From Methanobacterium_B sp963825335 (GTDB lineage Archaea; Methanobacteriota; Methanobacteria; Methanobacteriales; Methanobacteriaceae), in NCBI GenBank assembly GCA_963825335.1, contig CAWGSP010000001.1, positions 806,001 to 870,000 on the forward strand: a stretch of 64,000 bases of DNA. Reading direction: 5' to 3'. This document shows, in pieces, positions 48,012 through 56,996 of this stretch; position 1 is the stretch's first letter; every line of letters starts with the position of its first letter. The notes under the pieces were generated by a model. It was not told the DNA's origin. It worked only from the letters and a program-made list of their open reading frames with translations, and ran no database searches. The translations under genes were made by a program, and so were the position numbers.

Positions 48012-48626
48012 ATGAACCTCATACCCATGGATTTAAGTAAACATAACCCTCAAATGGTTTCAGAACTAATATTTGAAACAGATAAGGGTCTTTTTGGAAA
48101 ATTTCTAGATAAAAATAGGACAGATGCAGTGACAAAACTCAAAAATCTTATAATTGCTCAAAATAATGCTTACAGTCATGAAAACATTTATGTAGCAGAG
48201 GACGAAAAAGGAGCCATTAAGGGTGTTTTAGTAGCATTTCGTGGAGATGAAATTTTTTTTATGAAAGAGTTAAAAGTTTTCAGAGATACACTTGAATTTA
48301 AAAATTTTTTAAAGATCATGATGATCAAACCTATCTACGACAAGATAACAGCATCCACAATAGAAAATGATGACTTTTATATTGGTAATGTGGCTGTGAA
48401 CCCTGACATGAGGGGACAAGGTATCGGTACTGAAATTTTGAATGATTCTCTAAAAATAGCACGTGAAAAAAACTGTAAAAGAGTTTTATTAGATGTTGTT
48501 TTCAAAAATGTTAAGGCAAAAAAATTATATTTGAAATTGGGATTTCTTGTGTGCGGTGAAAAGAAGTACAAGTGGCTGAGTGATGATGAAGGTACTTACG
48601 GTATGGATTATTCACTAACAAAATAA
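48012..48626 (+). CDS. GNAT-family N-acetyltransferase
   Basis: 204 residues. The acetyl-CoA site reads GNVAVNPDMRGQGIGTEILN (about 126-145), followed by LDVVFKNVKAKKLYLKLGF, the typical GNAT C-terminal half. The N-terminal 110 residues are less typical and probably set substrate choice. Target unknown. Stand-alone gene upstream of the convergent hydrogenase-related operon. Confidence 0.85.
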   Translation: MNLIPMDLSKHNPQMVSELIFETDKGLFGKFLDKNRTDAVTKLKNLIIAQNNAYSHENIYVAEDEKGAIKGVLVAFRGDEIFFMKELKVFRDTLEFKNFLKIMMIKPIYDKITASTIENDDFYIGNVAVNPDMRGQGIGTEILNDSLKIAREKNCKRVLLDVVFKNVKAKKLYLKLGFLVCGEKKYKWLSDDEGTYGMDYSLTK

Positions 48627-48727
48627 TTATCATTCATGTCCTACGATACAGTATTCTTGTAAAATGGATGCAACACCAAAATAATCCCTTTCAGATATTA
48701 ATGCCCTCCCATAACTACGATCGAAGA

Positions 48728-50488
48728 CTAATAGATGAGTGTGACGAATACTATGGTAAATATGAATGCTATTATCAAGTAACTGACATAAGCCATCATA
48801 GAGCTGTTCATGAAGTTCCATGTTAAATATTTTGCAGCTTTTTGATAATATTCAGCCGATCTGACAATCACATCCCAAAATATGTTGTGTGAATCATCGG
48901 TCTTAACTAAAGTATCTTGGTTGGTACACAATATTTTGCCCATCATTATTCTGATATTATTTGCAAACGCAAAGGATGTATACCCTGCCATACCTTCGAT
49001 TCCATTGTTCCATACATCGGCCTTTCTTATCTTTGGTTTGCCGAATATGATCAATGCTGATAATGTGAAAGCAGATATCAGTAATGCAACGAATAAGGGT
49101 GCTATTGCACCGAATGTAGTACTAGAATTTATAACAGATTTTAATAGTAATCCATTAGGAATTCCCAGTTTGATGAGTCCTGTTACGAAAGTCGGGGCTA
49201 TTATCAGAGTGGAACCCATACCGAGGAGAATGACCAATATCCCTGCGAAGAGTATGGGATAAATATTGGTTGGCCTATTCGATTTACCTGCCTTGAATAA
49301 TTGGGTGAATGAAATGAACTTAATCATAGCTCCTGAAACAATACCCTCACCGAGGGCTATGAGTGATCCGATTATCAATGCGGGTATGGCGATCCATGAC
49401 GTGGATATTGTCGCTGTCATGAACAGAGATTCCAAAAGCATCCAAATCCCCACACCTCCAATTGTAGGAAGCAAACCAGACAACGATGCAGAAATCATTA
49501 TGTTACCTATTGCAGACATTGGATTACTGCTATTATTTATCTCATCGATGTTTTCATTATCGAATGATCCTGTCATCAGGAACAATCCAGATTTGGATAT
49601 TGCATGAGCAAGACTCATTATTAGTATGGCATATATAATGAAAATATTTACCACAACAGAAATGTCTGTCATGAGTAGGCCAACAGCAACGAGTATCACA
49701 CCATTATTTTCTATAGTACTGTATCCTAGGAATCGTTTGGTATTTTCTTCAACATACTCAAAAAGTGCTGCAAAGAAAACTGAGAACGCTCCAATTCCCA
49801 TTAATACTACACCCAGTGATGCGTTGCTGGGGCTCAGCAATGTAAATTTGACCAGTCCGAACACACCCATCAGTGTCATCAATGCACTTAGAATTGCTGC
49901 ACCATTGGATGGGGCATTACTATCGGCTATCGGTAGCCAATCTGCTATCATGAACGGCAATATACCCATTTTTATTAGAAAACCCGCAGCCATTAAAGTT
50001 AAAGGAATGCTGCTTGGAATAGTAACGAAATTGAATGTTCCTGTTAGGATAAATGCATAGGCCATACCCGCTATCAAAAATACTGTGCTGAGTTCACTGA
50101 AGGCAAGGAATATAAATGCAGGATAATGGTCTTTTTTGTTTAATCCCACCATTAAATAGCCCGAAATAGACATCAACTCCCATCCAACTAAAAATTGTAA
50201 TGAATTATATGAAAGGAGTATGGTAATTATGCCCAGCACAGCAGAAGCAAAAAGGGGCGCAAACCATTTATTATCGGTATCATAACCGATTGAATACCAC
50301 GAGACTATGATGATCACCAATGCAGATATCATATAGAAGAATGACAAAGGTCCGATTCCAGTGATGAATGCTGCATATATCATCAACAAACCCGATGAAA
50401 TTATCAACGAAATGTAACCTGCCTTTTTAGATACTATGGTGACAAGCAATGCAACAATAAATGGAACGAGCAATAACAAATGATTCAT
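48728..50488 (-). CDS. Antiporter-like membrane subunit (NuoL/HyfB type)
   Basis: 586 residues, about 14-16 transmembrane helices, proton-conducting antiporter family. Core features are VGWELMSISGYLMVGL (helix 5 Glu), IKMGILPFMIADWLPIAD around the helix 7-8 Lys and SKSGLFLMTGS (Lys). The C-terminal extension (LVKTDDSHNIFWDVIVRSAE, then a final helix) resembles HyfB/NuoL ends. It is the last gene of the hydrogenase-related operon; its ATG overlaps the stop of the small subunit. Expected to pump H+ or Na+. Confidence 0.88.
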   Translation of the reverse strand: MNHLLLLVPFIVALLVTIVSKKAGYISLIISSGLLMIYAAFITGIGPLSFFYMISALVIIIVSWYSIGYDTDNKWFAPLFASAVLGIITILLSYNSLQFLVGWELMSISGYLMVGLNKKDHYPAFIFLAFSELSTVFLIAGMAYAFILTGTFNFVTIPSSIPLTLMAAGFLIKMGILPFMIADWLPIADSNAPSNGAAILSALMTLMGVFGLVKFTLLSPSNASLGVVLMGIGAFSVFFAALFEYVEENTKRFLGYSTIENNGVILVAVGLLMTDISVVVNIFIIYAILIMSLAHAISKSGLFLMTGSFDNENIDEINNSSNPMSAIGNIMISASLSGLLPTIGGVGIWMLLESLFMTATISTSWIAIPALIIGSLIALGEGIVSGAMIKFISFTQLFKAGKSNRPTNIYPILFAGILVILLGMGSTLIIAPTFVTGLIKLGIPNGLLLKSVINSSTTFGAIAPLFVALLISAFTLSALIIFGKPKIRKADVWNNGIEGMAGYTSFAFANNIRIMMGKILCTNQDTLVKTDDSHNIFWDVIVRSAEYYQKAAKYLTWNFMNSSMMAYVSYLIIAFIFTIVFVTLIY

Positions 50489-50991
50489 TTAGCTGACACT
50501 TCCTTAGCTTTTATTATGCCTTCTAGAAGGGTATACGGATTGGGTGGGCATCCTGGAATGTTCAATAATGCTTTTTTGTTGATATGGGGATATTTACCGG
50601 TCAATCCTCCGGACAGTGCACAGTCACCGATACTTATAATCAACTTAGGGTCTGGCATCGCAGTGTATGCTCTATCAATCACTTCTGCCATTCTATCTGA
50701 ATGCACGCCCATGATCAAAAGTACATCTGCATGACGAGGAGTATTTGTGAAGAAAAGTCCAAATCTGTTCATATCATAATGGGGGGTTGTTAGTGCTTGT
50801 AGTTCCATGTTACATGCCCCACAAGTCCCAGAATCAATTGGATAAATGTAGAACGATCTTTTGAATGGGCTGAACCTGGGTGATTCAACAGATTGATTGA
50901 CCTTCGATGCAATTTCAGGCATTTCTCTAGGAAATTTTTCTGTTCTGCCCAGTTTTTTAAGTCCTTTCAAGAACCAGTTATCGGTTTTCAT
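50485..50991 (-). CDS. Iron-sulfur small subunit (NuoB/HycG-like)
   Basis: About 168 residues. The cluster ligands of the proximal [4Fe-4S] site are all present: DSGTCGACNMELQAL, IGDCALSGG and IPGCPPNPYTLLEG. This is the electron-transfer subunit that docks on the large subunit in group 4 hydrogenases and complex I. ATG 50991 follows GGAG and overlaps the stop of the preceding ORF. No C-terminal ferredoxin domain. That the cluster is retained while the nickel site is lost argues that electrons still flow here. Confidence 0.9.
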   Translation of the reverse strand: MKTDNWFLKGLKKLGRTEKFPREMPEIASKVNQSVESPRFSPFKRSFYIYPIDSGTCGACNMELQALTTPHYDMNRFGLFFTNTPRHADVLLIMGVHSDRMAEVIDRAYTAMPDPKLIISIGDCALSGGLTGKYPHINKKALLNIPGCPPNPYTLLEGIIKAKEVSAK

Positions 50992-51218
50992 ACAAACTCC
51001 ACCGCAATTTCTGAGATCCATATGCCAAAGCTCTCCCAGTTGAAATGAAAATCAGTGAATACATTACCCACTGTAGACTCCAAGAAAATTGGAAGATTCA
51101 CCTTTGAGGAGGTAAGCATATTAATTTCTTTGATTGTACCTTCATCTAATTGTATGAGATATGCAAGGTCTCCTGAAGGGGATTCAACTCTGCTTAGACC
51201 TTCACCCATTAAATTCAT
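50988..51218 (-). CDS. C-terminal part of the hydrogenase-related large subunit (separate frame)
   Basis: About 76 residues, MNLMGEGLSRVESPSGDLAY and on to ISEIAVEFV. It matches the C-terminal third of NuoD/HycE-type large subunits (the G-E-G-x-x-R-V-E-x-P-x-G-D segment). At the position of the hydrogenase DPCxxC motif it has WESFGIWISE, with no Cys. It is in the +1 frame relative to the ORF at 51202-52170 and overlaps it. ATG 51218, ATG 51209 or GTG 51224 could start it independently, or ribosomes could shift frame. Its stop overlaps the small-subunit start. Confidence 0.8.
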   Translation of the reverse strand: MNLMGEGLSRVESPSGDLAYLIQLDEGTIKEINMLTSSKVNLPIFLESTVGNVFTDFHFNWESFGIWISEIAVEFV

Positions 51219-52170
51219 GTACACTGAAATCTCTTACCCTGCTTGATTCATGGCCCTTTTCTGCAGCATTTATTATCTGGAAAGATTTAAATATTTCTTC
51301 AAACCGGACTATGAAACGATCCATGACGTCTCCATTGCCTTCTGTTTCAACCACTGGCGAAAAATCCAATTCATCATATGGTAATGTGTTTGAATCTACC
51401 CTTGCATCATATGGATGTCCACAGCCCCTTAACACCGGTCCCAAACAATCAGGGTCAGTGACAACGCCATTGTCCATCAACCTGTCAACAAATATTTTTG
51501 ATTCACATAATGACTCGTATATGTCGTGTATTTCTTCATACATACCATCCAATGAATTAGATACTCCTTGGAAGTTGATATTTATTCCACCAATTATGTT
51601 CGCACCGTAAAAAAATCTATGCCCTGAATATTCCTCAATGATGCGATTTATTTTTTCTCTGAGATAGAAAAGATTATTGTAGGGCACTCCAAAAGCAGCA
51701 GCCTCACAAATTCTTGCACCCACATGCAGATGATTCCTAATCCTCTCTAATTCTAATTCAATTATTCTCCCCATATTTATCTGTCTATCTAAATCGATTT
51801 CAACTGCATTTTCAACTGCACTCAGAAATGCTATTGAATGCGAAGCAGAAAAAGTCCCGTTTATCCTCTCAATTATTGGTAATGCATTTTCAACATTTAA
51901 CCCAATGACCTTGAGATAACGTTTCTTGAACATTGGATCGGCTGCCATACCCTTGATAGATTCACCGTTGGTTAACACATTAAATTGGGTTGATTCGATA
52001 AGCCCTCCTGTCGATGGACCATATACAAAGTTGAATGCATTATTAGTAGCTTTTAGCGTATTATGTATTGTTTTATATTTTTCTGCAGCTAATTTGTTGC
52101 TGTATAATGTATAATTGCCGATCTGGCCAATTTTCCTTCCATCGGGTTCGCCATAGGAGCATGATTTCAT
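51202..52170 (-). CDS. Hydrogenase-related large subunit (NuoD/HycE-like), N-terminal part, nickel ligands lost
   Basis: 322 residues. It aligns by pattern with group 4 hydrogenase large subunits and NuoD: FVYGPSTGGLIESTQFNV, then ERINGTFSASHSIAF where hydrogenases have ERICGxCxxxHS. Both N-terminal nickel Cys are replaced (Asn and Phe). ELERIRNHLHVGARICEAA and FYGANIIGGININFQG follow as in the family. The N-terminal NuoC-like domain of HycE is missing. It ends HEFNG-TGA, and the remaining C-terminal part continues in the +1 frame. Cannot be a hydrogenase with a normal NiFe centre. Confidence 0.88.
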   Translation of the reverse strand: MKSCSYGEPDGRKIGQIGNYTLYSNKLAAEKYKTIHNTLKATNNAFNFVYGPSTGGLIESTQFNVLTNGESIKGMAADPMFKKRYLKVIGLNVENALPIIERINGTFSASHSIAFLSAVENAVEIDLDRQINMGRIIELELERIRNHLHVGARICEAAAFGVPYNNLFYLREKINRIIEEYSGHRFFYGANIIGGININFQGVSNSLDGMYEEIHDIYESLCESKIFVDRLMDNGVVTDPDCLGPVLRGCGHPYDARVDSNTLPYDELDFSPVVETEGNGDVMDRFIVRFEEIFKSFQIINAAEKGHESSRVRDFSVHEFNG

Positions 52171-53498
52171 GTAACCACCACTATCAAAACTATCCCTATT
52201 ATGAGTGATATAATTGCAGATGTCAATGGCAACAACTTGAGGACAATATTTGGTTCTGAATGATGGCCCTTGTTACCGAACAACATCTTAGTGATATTGA
52301 AGCTGACTGATATGAACGCTACCATGATGAAAAATAGCACAACTCCAAATTCCCAGTATAGGTGCATTTTAAGCATTTGCAGGAATATGAAGAATTCTCC
52401 AACAAAAACACCGAAAGGTGGTGCGCCTGTCACAGATAACGAAGAAAGAAGTAAAGCCGACGATGTATACTTCATATCATGGGATAGGCCTGTAACCTCG
52501 GATATATTTCTTTGTCCTGTTGAATGCAGCACATTACCCGAAGAATAAAAAGCACCCGCCTTTCCAAAACTATGAGCAATGAGTACGGCCAATGCGCCCA
52601 CAATACCATACCCTCCAATAGAAAGGCCTAATAATGCAATGCCCATATTTTCCATGCTAGAATATGCAAACATGCGTTTATAATTCTTTTGATATGTAAT
52701 GAAAATCGAAGCGCTGATTATGGTTGCCATTGCAAAGATGATGTACAGGGTTTTCAATGGATAAATCTGATAAATTAGGTAAAGAATGTAGAGTGCTACA
52801 GGGAGAAGCACACCCGAGAAAAGTGCGCTTATAGGAGCTGGTGCTTCGCTGTGAACATCGGGAAGCCAAGTATGCATGGGGAATATACCCACTTTGGTAC
52901 CGATACCAACAAGTGCAATTCCAACGGTAACCGCAGCTAAATCAGATTGTCTTCCGGGCAAGGAAAGTATTTGAGATACTGTCAGTGTGTGAAAATTATA
53001 ATAGATCAAAATTATGGAGAAAAATGCAAAAACCAATCCAACCGACACAATTATCAGATACCTCCATGTTGCTTCGACAGATATCGGTGTTTGTTCTGTC
53101 ATGATTAACAATGCTGATGTTATGGTGGTAGCTTCAATACCCGCCCACATTAGGGCATAATTATTTATCATAAGACTGAAAAGCATTGTTGCAGCAAATA
53201 GATTCATTAAAGCATAAAAATAATTTAAATTCATGCGTATAGTTCTTTCTTTAAGATAGTCATAGGAGAAAATGGCAGATAACATGTAGATCGATGACAC
53301 CATAAGAATGAAAACCCAAGTCATGTTGGTAACATAGAAAATCCCGATAATGGGTAATGAACCATGGAGTATCAAAACCAAAACCAACATTAAAATAGCT
53401 GATAAGATTGAAGATTTGTGCATTGATTTGAATAGATAGCCCACTTCTGCTATTAGTGGCAATGCAATGATGATAAATAGTAATATACACGAATCCAT
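52167..53498 (-). CDS. Antiporter-like membrane subunit (HyfF/MrpD type)
   Basis: 443 residues, about 14 transmembrane helices. Conserved parts are MWAGIEATTITSALLIM (helix 5 Glu), GTKVGIFPMHTWLPDVHSEA (helix 7 Lys and HxxxPxxH-like loop) and AHSFGKAGAFYSSGNVLHST (helix 8 Lys/His), as in proton-translocating NuoN/M, HyfF and MrpD subunits. It overlaps the large-subunit gene (ATGA). Second ion-pumping module of the complex. Confidence 0.9.
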   Translation of the reverse strand: MDSCILLFIIIALPLIAEVGYLFKSMHKSSILSAILMLVLVLILHGSLPIIGIFYVTNMTWVFILMVSSIYMLSAIFSYDYLKERTIRMNLNYFYALMNLFAATMLFSLMINNYALMWAGIEATTITSALLIMTEQTPISVEATWRYLIIVSVGLVFAFFSIILIYYNFHTLTVSQILSLPGRQSDLAAVTVGIALVGIGTKVGIFPMHTWLPDVHSEAPAPISALFSGVLLPVALYILYLIYQIYPLKTLYIIFAMATIISASIFITYQKNYKRMFAYSSMENMGIALLGLSIGGYGIVGALAVLIAHSFGKAGAFYSSGNVLHSTGQRNISEVTGLSHDMKYTSSALLLSSLSVTGAPPFGVFVGEFFIFLQMLKMHLYWEFGVVLFFIMVAFISVSFNITKMLFGNKGHHSEPNIVLKLLPLTSAIISLIIGIVLIVVVT

Positions 53499-53503
53499 GT
53501 TGT

Positions 53504-54148
53504 TCAGCCCCTCAGTTCTTCTAAATTTTTGTGTTCCGAGGTCTCTTTCGCTACCACGGATGCTATCAAGACCAATGCAATAACATCTAGGAAAACAGTT
53601 AACTCGACTATGATGGGCACGGGAATCAGGAATATACTCATGAGTACCATACCATTTTCTTGTTCAACATAGCCAATTACGTGTGCCAGAGTATTTCTCC
53701 TTGCCAGTATTTGGAATATACCGAGAAATATTAGTATAAACGGGAATACAATTATATTATTGGTTCCAAATGCAACATCAGTTATTATGGTACTGAATAC
53801 AAAGAAATACACGATAAAAATACCTGCAACTGCCAGAATTATTGCTGTTATTAGAGTTGAAGGTGTTCCATTGGTGTACTCTCTAAATAGTTCTCTACGT
53901 TTTGGTATTTGTTTTTCCAAAAGGTAGGACACCAAAAAACCTCGTAAGACTATTATTAATACGCCCAACAGGACGAAATCTAAAGATTTAGTGTAATATG
54001 CCATTACAAAGCTTATCAAACCTATCAAGACAGACTGTGTTATGATGGTCCTTATCATCGATTTTATGAATGGTTGCAGCAGTATGTAAAATGCTGTTAG
54101 GAGGGTGGCTGCAGAGATCATGTAGATCACTTCTGATATCATATTCAT
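53504..54148 (-). CDS. HyfE-like membrane subunit
   Basis: 214 residues, six or seven transmembrane helices. The C-terminal half HVIGYVEQENGMVLMSIFLI carries the NuoK-like Glu pair region found in HyfE. Starts inside the stop of the HyfC-like gene (overlap of 4 bp). Structural and ion-path subunit in hydrogenase-4-type complexes. Confidence 0.83.
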   Translation of the reverse strand: MNMISEVIYMISAATLLTAFYILLQPFIKSMIRTIITQSVLIGLISFVMAYYTKSLDFVLLGVLIIVLRGFLVSYLLEKQIPKRRELFREYTNGTPSTLITAIILAVAGIFIVYFFVFSTIITDVAFGTNNIIVFPFILIFLGIFQILARRNTLAHVIGYVEQENGMVLMSIFLIPVPIIVELTVFLDVIALVLIASVVAKETSEHKNLEELRG

Positions 54149-55095
54149 TTTACCACCAAACCAAAGATCAAGAAGAATAATGAAATTAAAAACGCTATTG
54201 ATAGATAGTCTTGAATCTTAAATAACCGCATTTTTGCGAGTGATGTTTCAATCGTCACCAGTAATATTATGAGCAGGATCCATTTCAATATCATAACTGG
54301 TATGTTTATTAGAGCACCAAACACCCCTGTATGCAATCCCCATGGTATCAAAAAGACATTGATCAAAATTGAACCCAGTAAACATTGTTTGATCCAGGAA
54401 CCCCATCTGTTTATTGCGAGTAGTTTGCCGCTGTATTCATAATAAAGTGCGTCGTCTATCATCCCAAACTCCATGAGTCCGGTACTCTCGACTGGCAGCC
54501 TACCACTCTCAAATATGAAAAGCATGAGGAATGCTATTGTTGCAAATATATGTGTTATCATGAAATATGCAGTGGGGCTGGAAACAAGAAAATTGTTCGT
54601 TATGTAGGGGTTGTTAGTGTTGGTTATGAGTGCTACTCCAAAAAAGACTACTATGAGAGTACCTTCGGCAAACACACCAAATGAAGCGACTCTGGCAGCG
54701 CCGAATGCACTGAAATTATTGCCTGAATCCATTGAAGCAATCATTTTTAGGAAACCTGCCAATCCAAAAAGCAAAGCTCCTCCTAGGAAATCTACCGTTG
54801 CCGTGAAATATATCGGTTGTGGTAGAATAGCCGGTATTACAATCGCTATCAAACAATATATTCCAAATGTTAAATAGGGTATGTAGATGAAGATGTTACT
54901 AGCGTTAGAAGGTACAAGTGACTCCTTTTGGAACAGTTTAATAAGATCGTAATATGGTTGGAAAATGCTTGGTCCGTTTCTTGATTCAATCCTGCTTTTC
55001 AATTTATTGGATATTCCTATAAAAAGAGGGGAAAGAAGCACCACGGCAAAAAACTGTATGAGTGTTTCAGCAGCGAGAACAAGATCAACGGTCAT
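54145..55095 (-). CDS. NuoH/HyfC-like membrane subunit
   Basis: 316 residues, eight predicted transmembrane helices. Diagnostic NuoH segments: KLKSRIESRNGPSIFQPYYD (the R-x-G-P loop) followed by LIKLFQKES, and a later FESGRLPVESTGLMEFGMID with EYSGKLLAINRWG. This subunit anchors the hydrophilic arm and holds the entry of the quinone-chamber-like cavity. ATG 55095 overlaps the stop of the small upstream ORF. Confidence 0.92.
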   Translation of the reverse strand: MTVDLVLAAETLIQFFAVVLLSPLFIGISNKLKSRIESRNGPSIFQPYYDLIKLFQKESLVPSNASNIFIYIPYLTFGIYCLIAIVIPAILPQPIYFTATVDFLGGALLFGLAGFLKMIASMDSGNNFSAFGAARVASFGVFAEGTLIVVFFGVALITNTNNPYITNNFLVSSPTAYFMITHIFATIAFLMLFIFESGRLPVESTGLMEFGMIDDALYYEYSGKLLAINRWGSWIKQCLLGSILINVFLIPWGLHTGVFGALINIPVMILKWILLIILLVTIETSLAKMRLFKIQDYLSIAFLISLFFLIFGLVVK

Positions 55096-55232
55096 TTAGA
55101 TTCACCCATACCATCTGAGGGTCCTGTTAAAAATTGAAACTTTTTCATCGCACGATTTGTTGACACGAAAATAACAAATGAAAACGAAAACGAAAACGAA
55201 AATATTGATATTGATAATGTGTTCAAAGCCAT
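55092..55232 (-). CDS. Small one-helix membrane subunit opening the operon
   Basis: 46 residues: MALNTLSISIFSFSFSFSFV, then IFVSTNRAMKKFQFLTGPSD and a short tail. One transmembrane helix with a Phe-Ser repeat made by a hexanucleotide repeat, then a basic cytoplasmic tail. GGAG lies 8 bp before the ATG, and the TGA overlaps the HyfC-like start (ATGA), so it is translated as first gene of the operon. No homologue recognised; analogous small subunits occur in membrane-bound hydrogenases. Confidence 0.65.
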   Translation of the reverse strand: MALNTLSISIFSFSFSFSFVIFVSTNRAMKKFQFLTGPSDGMGESK

Positions 55233-55945
55233 TTTTTTGTCTCCTACGCAAATAATTTTTAGTAGGAGTCATTAGCTTGAAAAGCGGTTAAAGGCGAACT
55301 CCATCACCAAATATAATATTTGAACTTTGATAATATAAATAGTTCGATTTAATTGGGATTATCAACTTGTTATGTGTTCGATTTTTTTACGAGTTTTATT
55401 GTCTAGTTATTCTCTTTAACTTTTAAATATTTGTTCAATCCTTAGGTGTTTATATGTTTTTGGACTGTTTTTAGTATTGTTAGCTGGGGAATAGGTTTTT
55501 CTTGTGGGATGTAATGTTTAGGTATAAATTAGTCTAGGAAGTATTTTTTTGGTTATAACTCCGTTGTAAATATGAAATATCATCAAATCAAGTAGTTTAT
55601 TTAGTCACTGTTGTAATAATCAGTTCTTTGTAATGGTTACTTTATTTTTTTTACATATTGCTCTTAATATGGGAATCCCAAATAATCAGGTTTAATTACA
55701 ATATTGGTTTTTGAACTGATTTTACAGCCAGTTGTCATTATTTGTGTGATATTTTTACAAAGAAATTCGAGGTTGATGAAAACTTAGATATGTGAGTTCT
55801 AAATATTTAAAAAAATAATTGAAAATGAATATCTAATATCAAAAGCACATGATATTAAGGATTAGTACCGAGGTTCTGGCTTGATTATCTCTATTTTTGG
55901 TTTATATCATTTCTATTGAACAAAATTTTATTCTATGATAATTAT
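55233..55945. other. 713-bp gene-free region upstream of the hydrogenase-related operon
   Basis: AT-rich, without a credible frame or RNA on either strand. It must hold the promoter of the operon; TAATATAAATAG at about 55330-55341 (plus strand) shows TATA-like composition. Possibly a remnant of lost genes. Confidence 0.4.
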
Positions 55946-56302
55946 TCATATCCAAGTTGTTTTTAAAAGAACCAGAAGTGCACCAAATTCGATTATACTT
56001 AAACTAAGTACTGGAACTCCCATTCCTGGACCATGAAACCCTGCCGTGATCAACAGGAAGAATATGAATATTATATTTTGTATGATTAGGAGTGTTGCGA
56101 ATATTACCAGACCAAGACTGAATTGGGATTTAAGTTTTCTATAGCTTTGTACATATGTAAATAGCAGTATTAAAAGCAATCCAATATTAGCTGCACATAC
56201 AATTGCGGCTACAAATGCCAAGGTAGGATCGTTAAATGGTGGTGGTGATCCTGTTCCATTATCTCTAAAACTATTATTTCCTTGGCTTAAATTATCATTC
56301 AT
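55946..56302 (-). CDS. Three-helix membrane protein paired with a winged-helix regulator
   Basis: 118 residues. A polar Asn/Gly-rich N-terminus is followed by three transmembrane helices (about 28-50, 62-83 and 92-115). It starts 14 bp after the regulator gene, so they form one unit. Regulator/membrane-protein pairs of this type recur in Methanobacterium genomes, and the membrane partner may control the regulator. Function unknown. Confidence 0.65.
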   Translation of the reverse strand: MNDNLSQGNNSFRDNGTGSPPPFNDPTLAFVAAIVCAANIGLLLILLFTYVQSYRKLKSQFSLGLVIFATLLIIQNIIFIFFLLITAGFHGPGMGVPVLSLSIIEFGALLVLLKTTWI

Positions 56303-56316
56303 AATATATCACCTGT

Positions 56317-56598
56317 TCATTCTTTACTAATCTCTTGCCATATATTCTGGAAAAGTTCATAATTTTTTTCCATTTGTGTTGAAAGGAAGTACATATTCCC
56401 ATATTTCTCTCCTGACGCAGTTATGACATTGTTATCTTCTAAAACTTTTATATGATGTCGGATTGTTTTATAATCTAGATCTAATCTTTCAGCTAACTTA
56501 TGGGCATTGTAAGGCCTTTGATGCAGCACATTAATTATTCGGGCTCTGTTAACCCCTCCTGTTGTGCCTGCAATAAGCCACCAAAGTATTTTCTTCAT
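56317..56598 (-). CDS. Winged-helix regulator, ArsR-like
   Basis: About 93 residues. Hydrophobic start KKILWWLIAGTTGG, then the DNA-binding domain (ARIINVLHQRPYNAHKLAER, recognition helix DLDYKTIRHHIKVLEDNNVI, wing ASGEKYGNMYFLS). ATG 56598 follows GGGTG; the GTG at 56607 belongs to that site. Co-transcribed with the membrane protein downstream. Confidence 0.82.
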   Translation of the reverse strand: MKKILWWLIAGTTGGVNRARIINVLHQRPYNAHKLAERLDLDYKTIRHHIKVLEDNNVITASGEKYGNMYFLSTQMEKNYELFQNIWQEISKE

Positions 56599-56996
56599 AA
56601 AAATCACCCATAATTCAGTTTAAAATCATTAAATTCCAAAAATCAATCAAAAAATGTTATATTGTTAATCTTTCATATCCTGAAACTTATTTATAGTTAT
56701 TTTTTGAATTTAAATCATGTCAAAATAGTTTAATGTTTTCATTGGAAATAATAACTTTGATAGTGTAACAATCTTTAAAATTCAACAAGTTTGATCATAG
56801 CTATGAAATTCTATTTGAATATCCTATAGATAAGACTATCCATTTAACCATCTTTTTAATATAATCATGGATTACAAAAAAAACATCAATTTATAATTCT
56901 GGAACTCAACAAAAAAAAATGAACTGATTAATATAAAATTTTGTTGAAAATTTTCTCAACAAAATAATAAACATAACATAGTAACTAATTGTTTTA
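56599..56996. other. Gene-free divergent promoter region
   Basis: 398 bp, AT-rich, no credible gene or RNA seen. Contains the promoters of the regulator pair (minus) and of the alpha/beta hydrolase (plus). Confidence 0.4.

Noticed and set aside
48630..48727. Protein-like minus-strand stretch after the NuoL-like stop (SYGRALISERDYFGVASILQ)
   Set aside because: No start codon or ribosome binding site of its own and only about 30 codons outside the NuoL-like gene; could be a remnant but cannot be supported.
55140..55195. GAAAAC hexamer repeats considered as a CRISPR or satellite remnant
   Set aside because: Only about four short units, explained by the Phe-Ser codons of the small membrane protein at 55092-55232.
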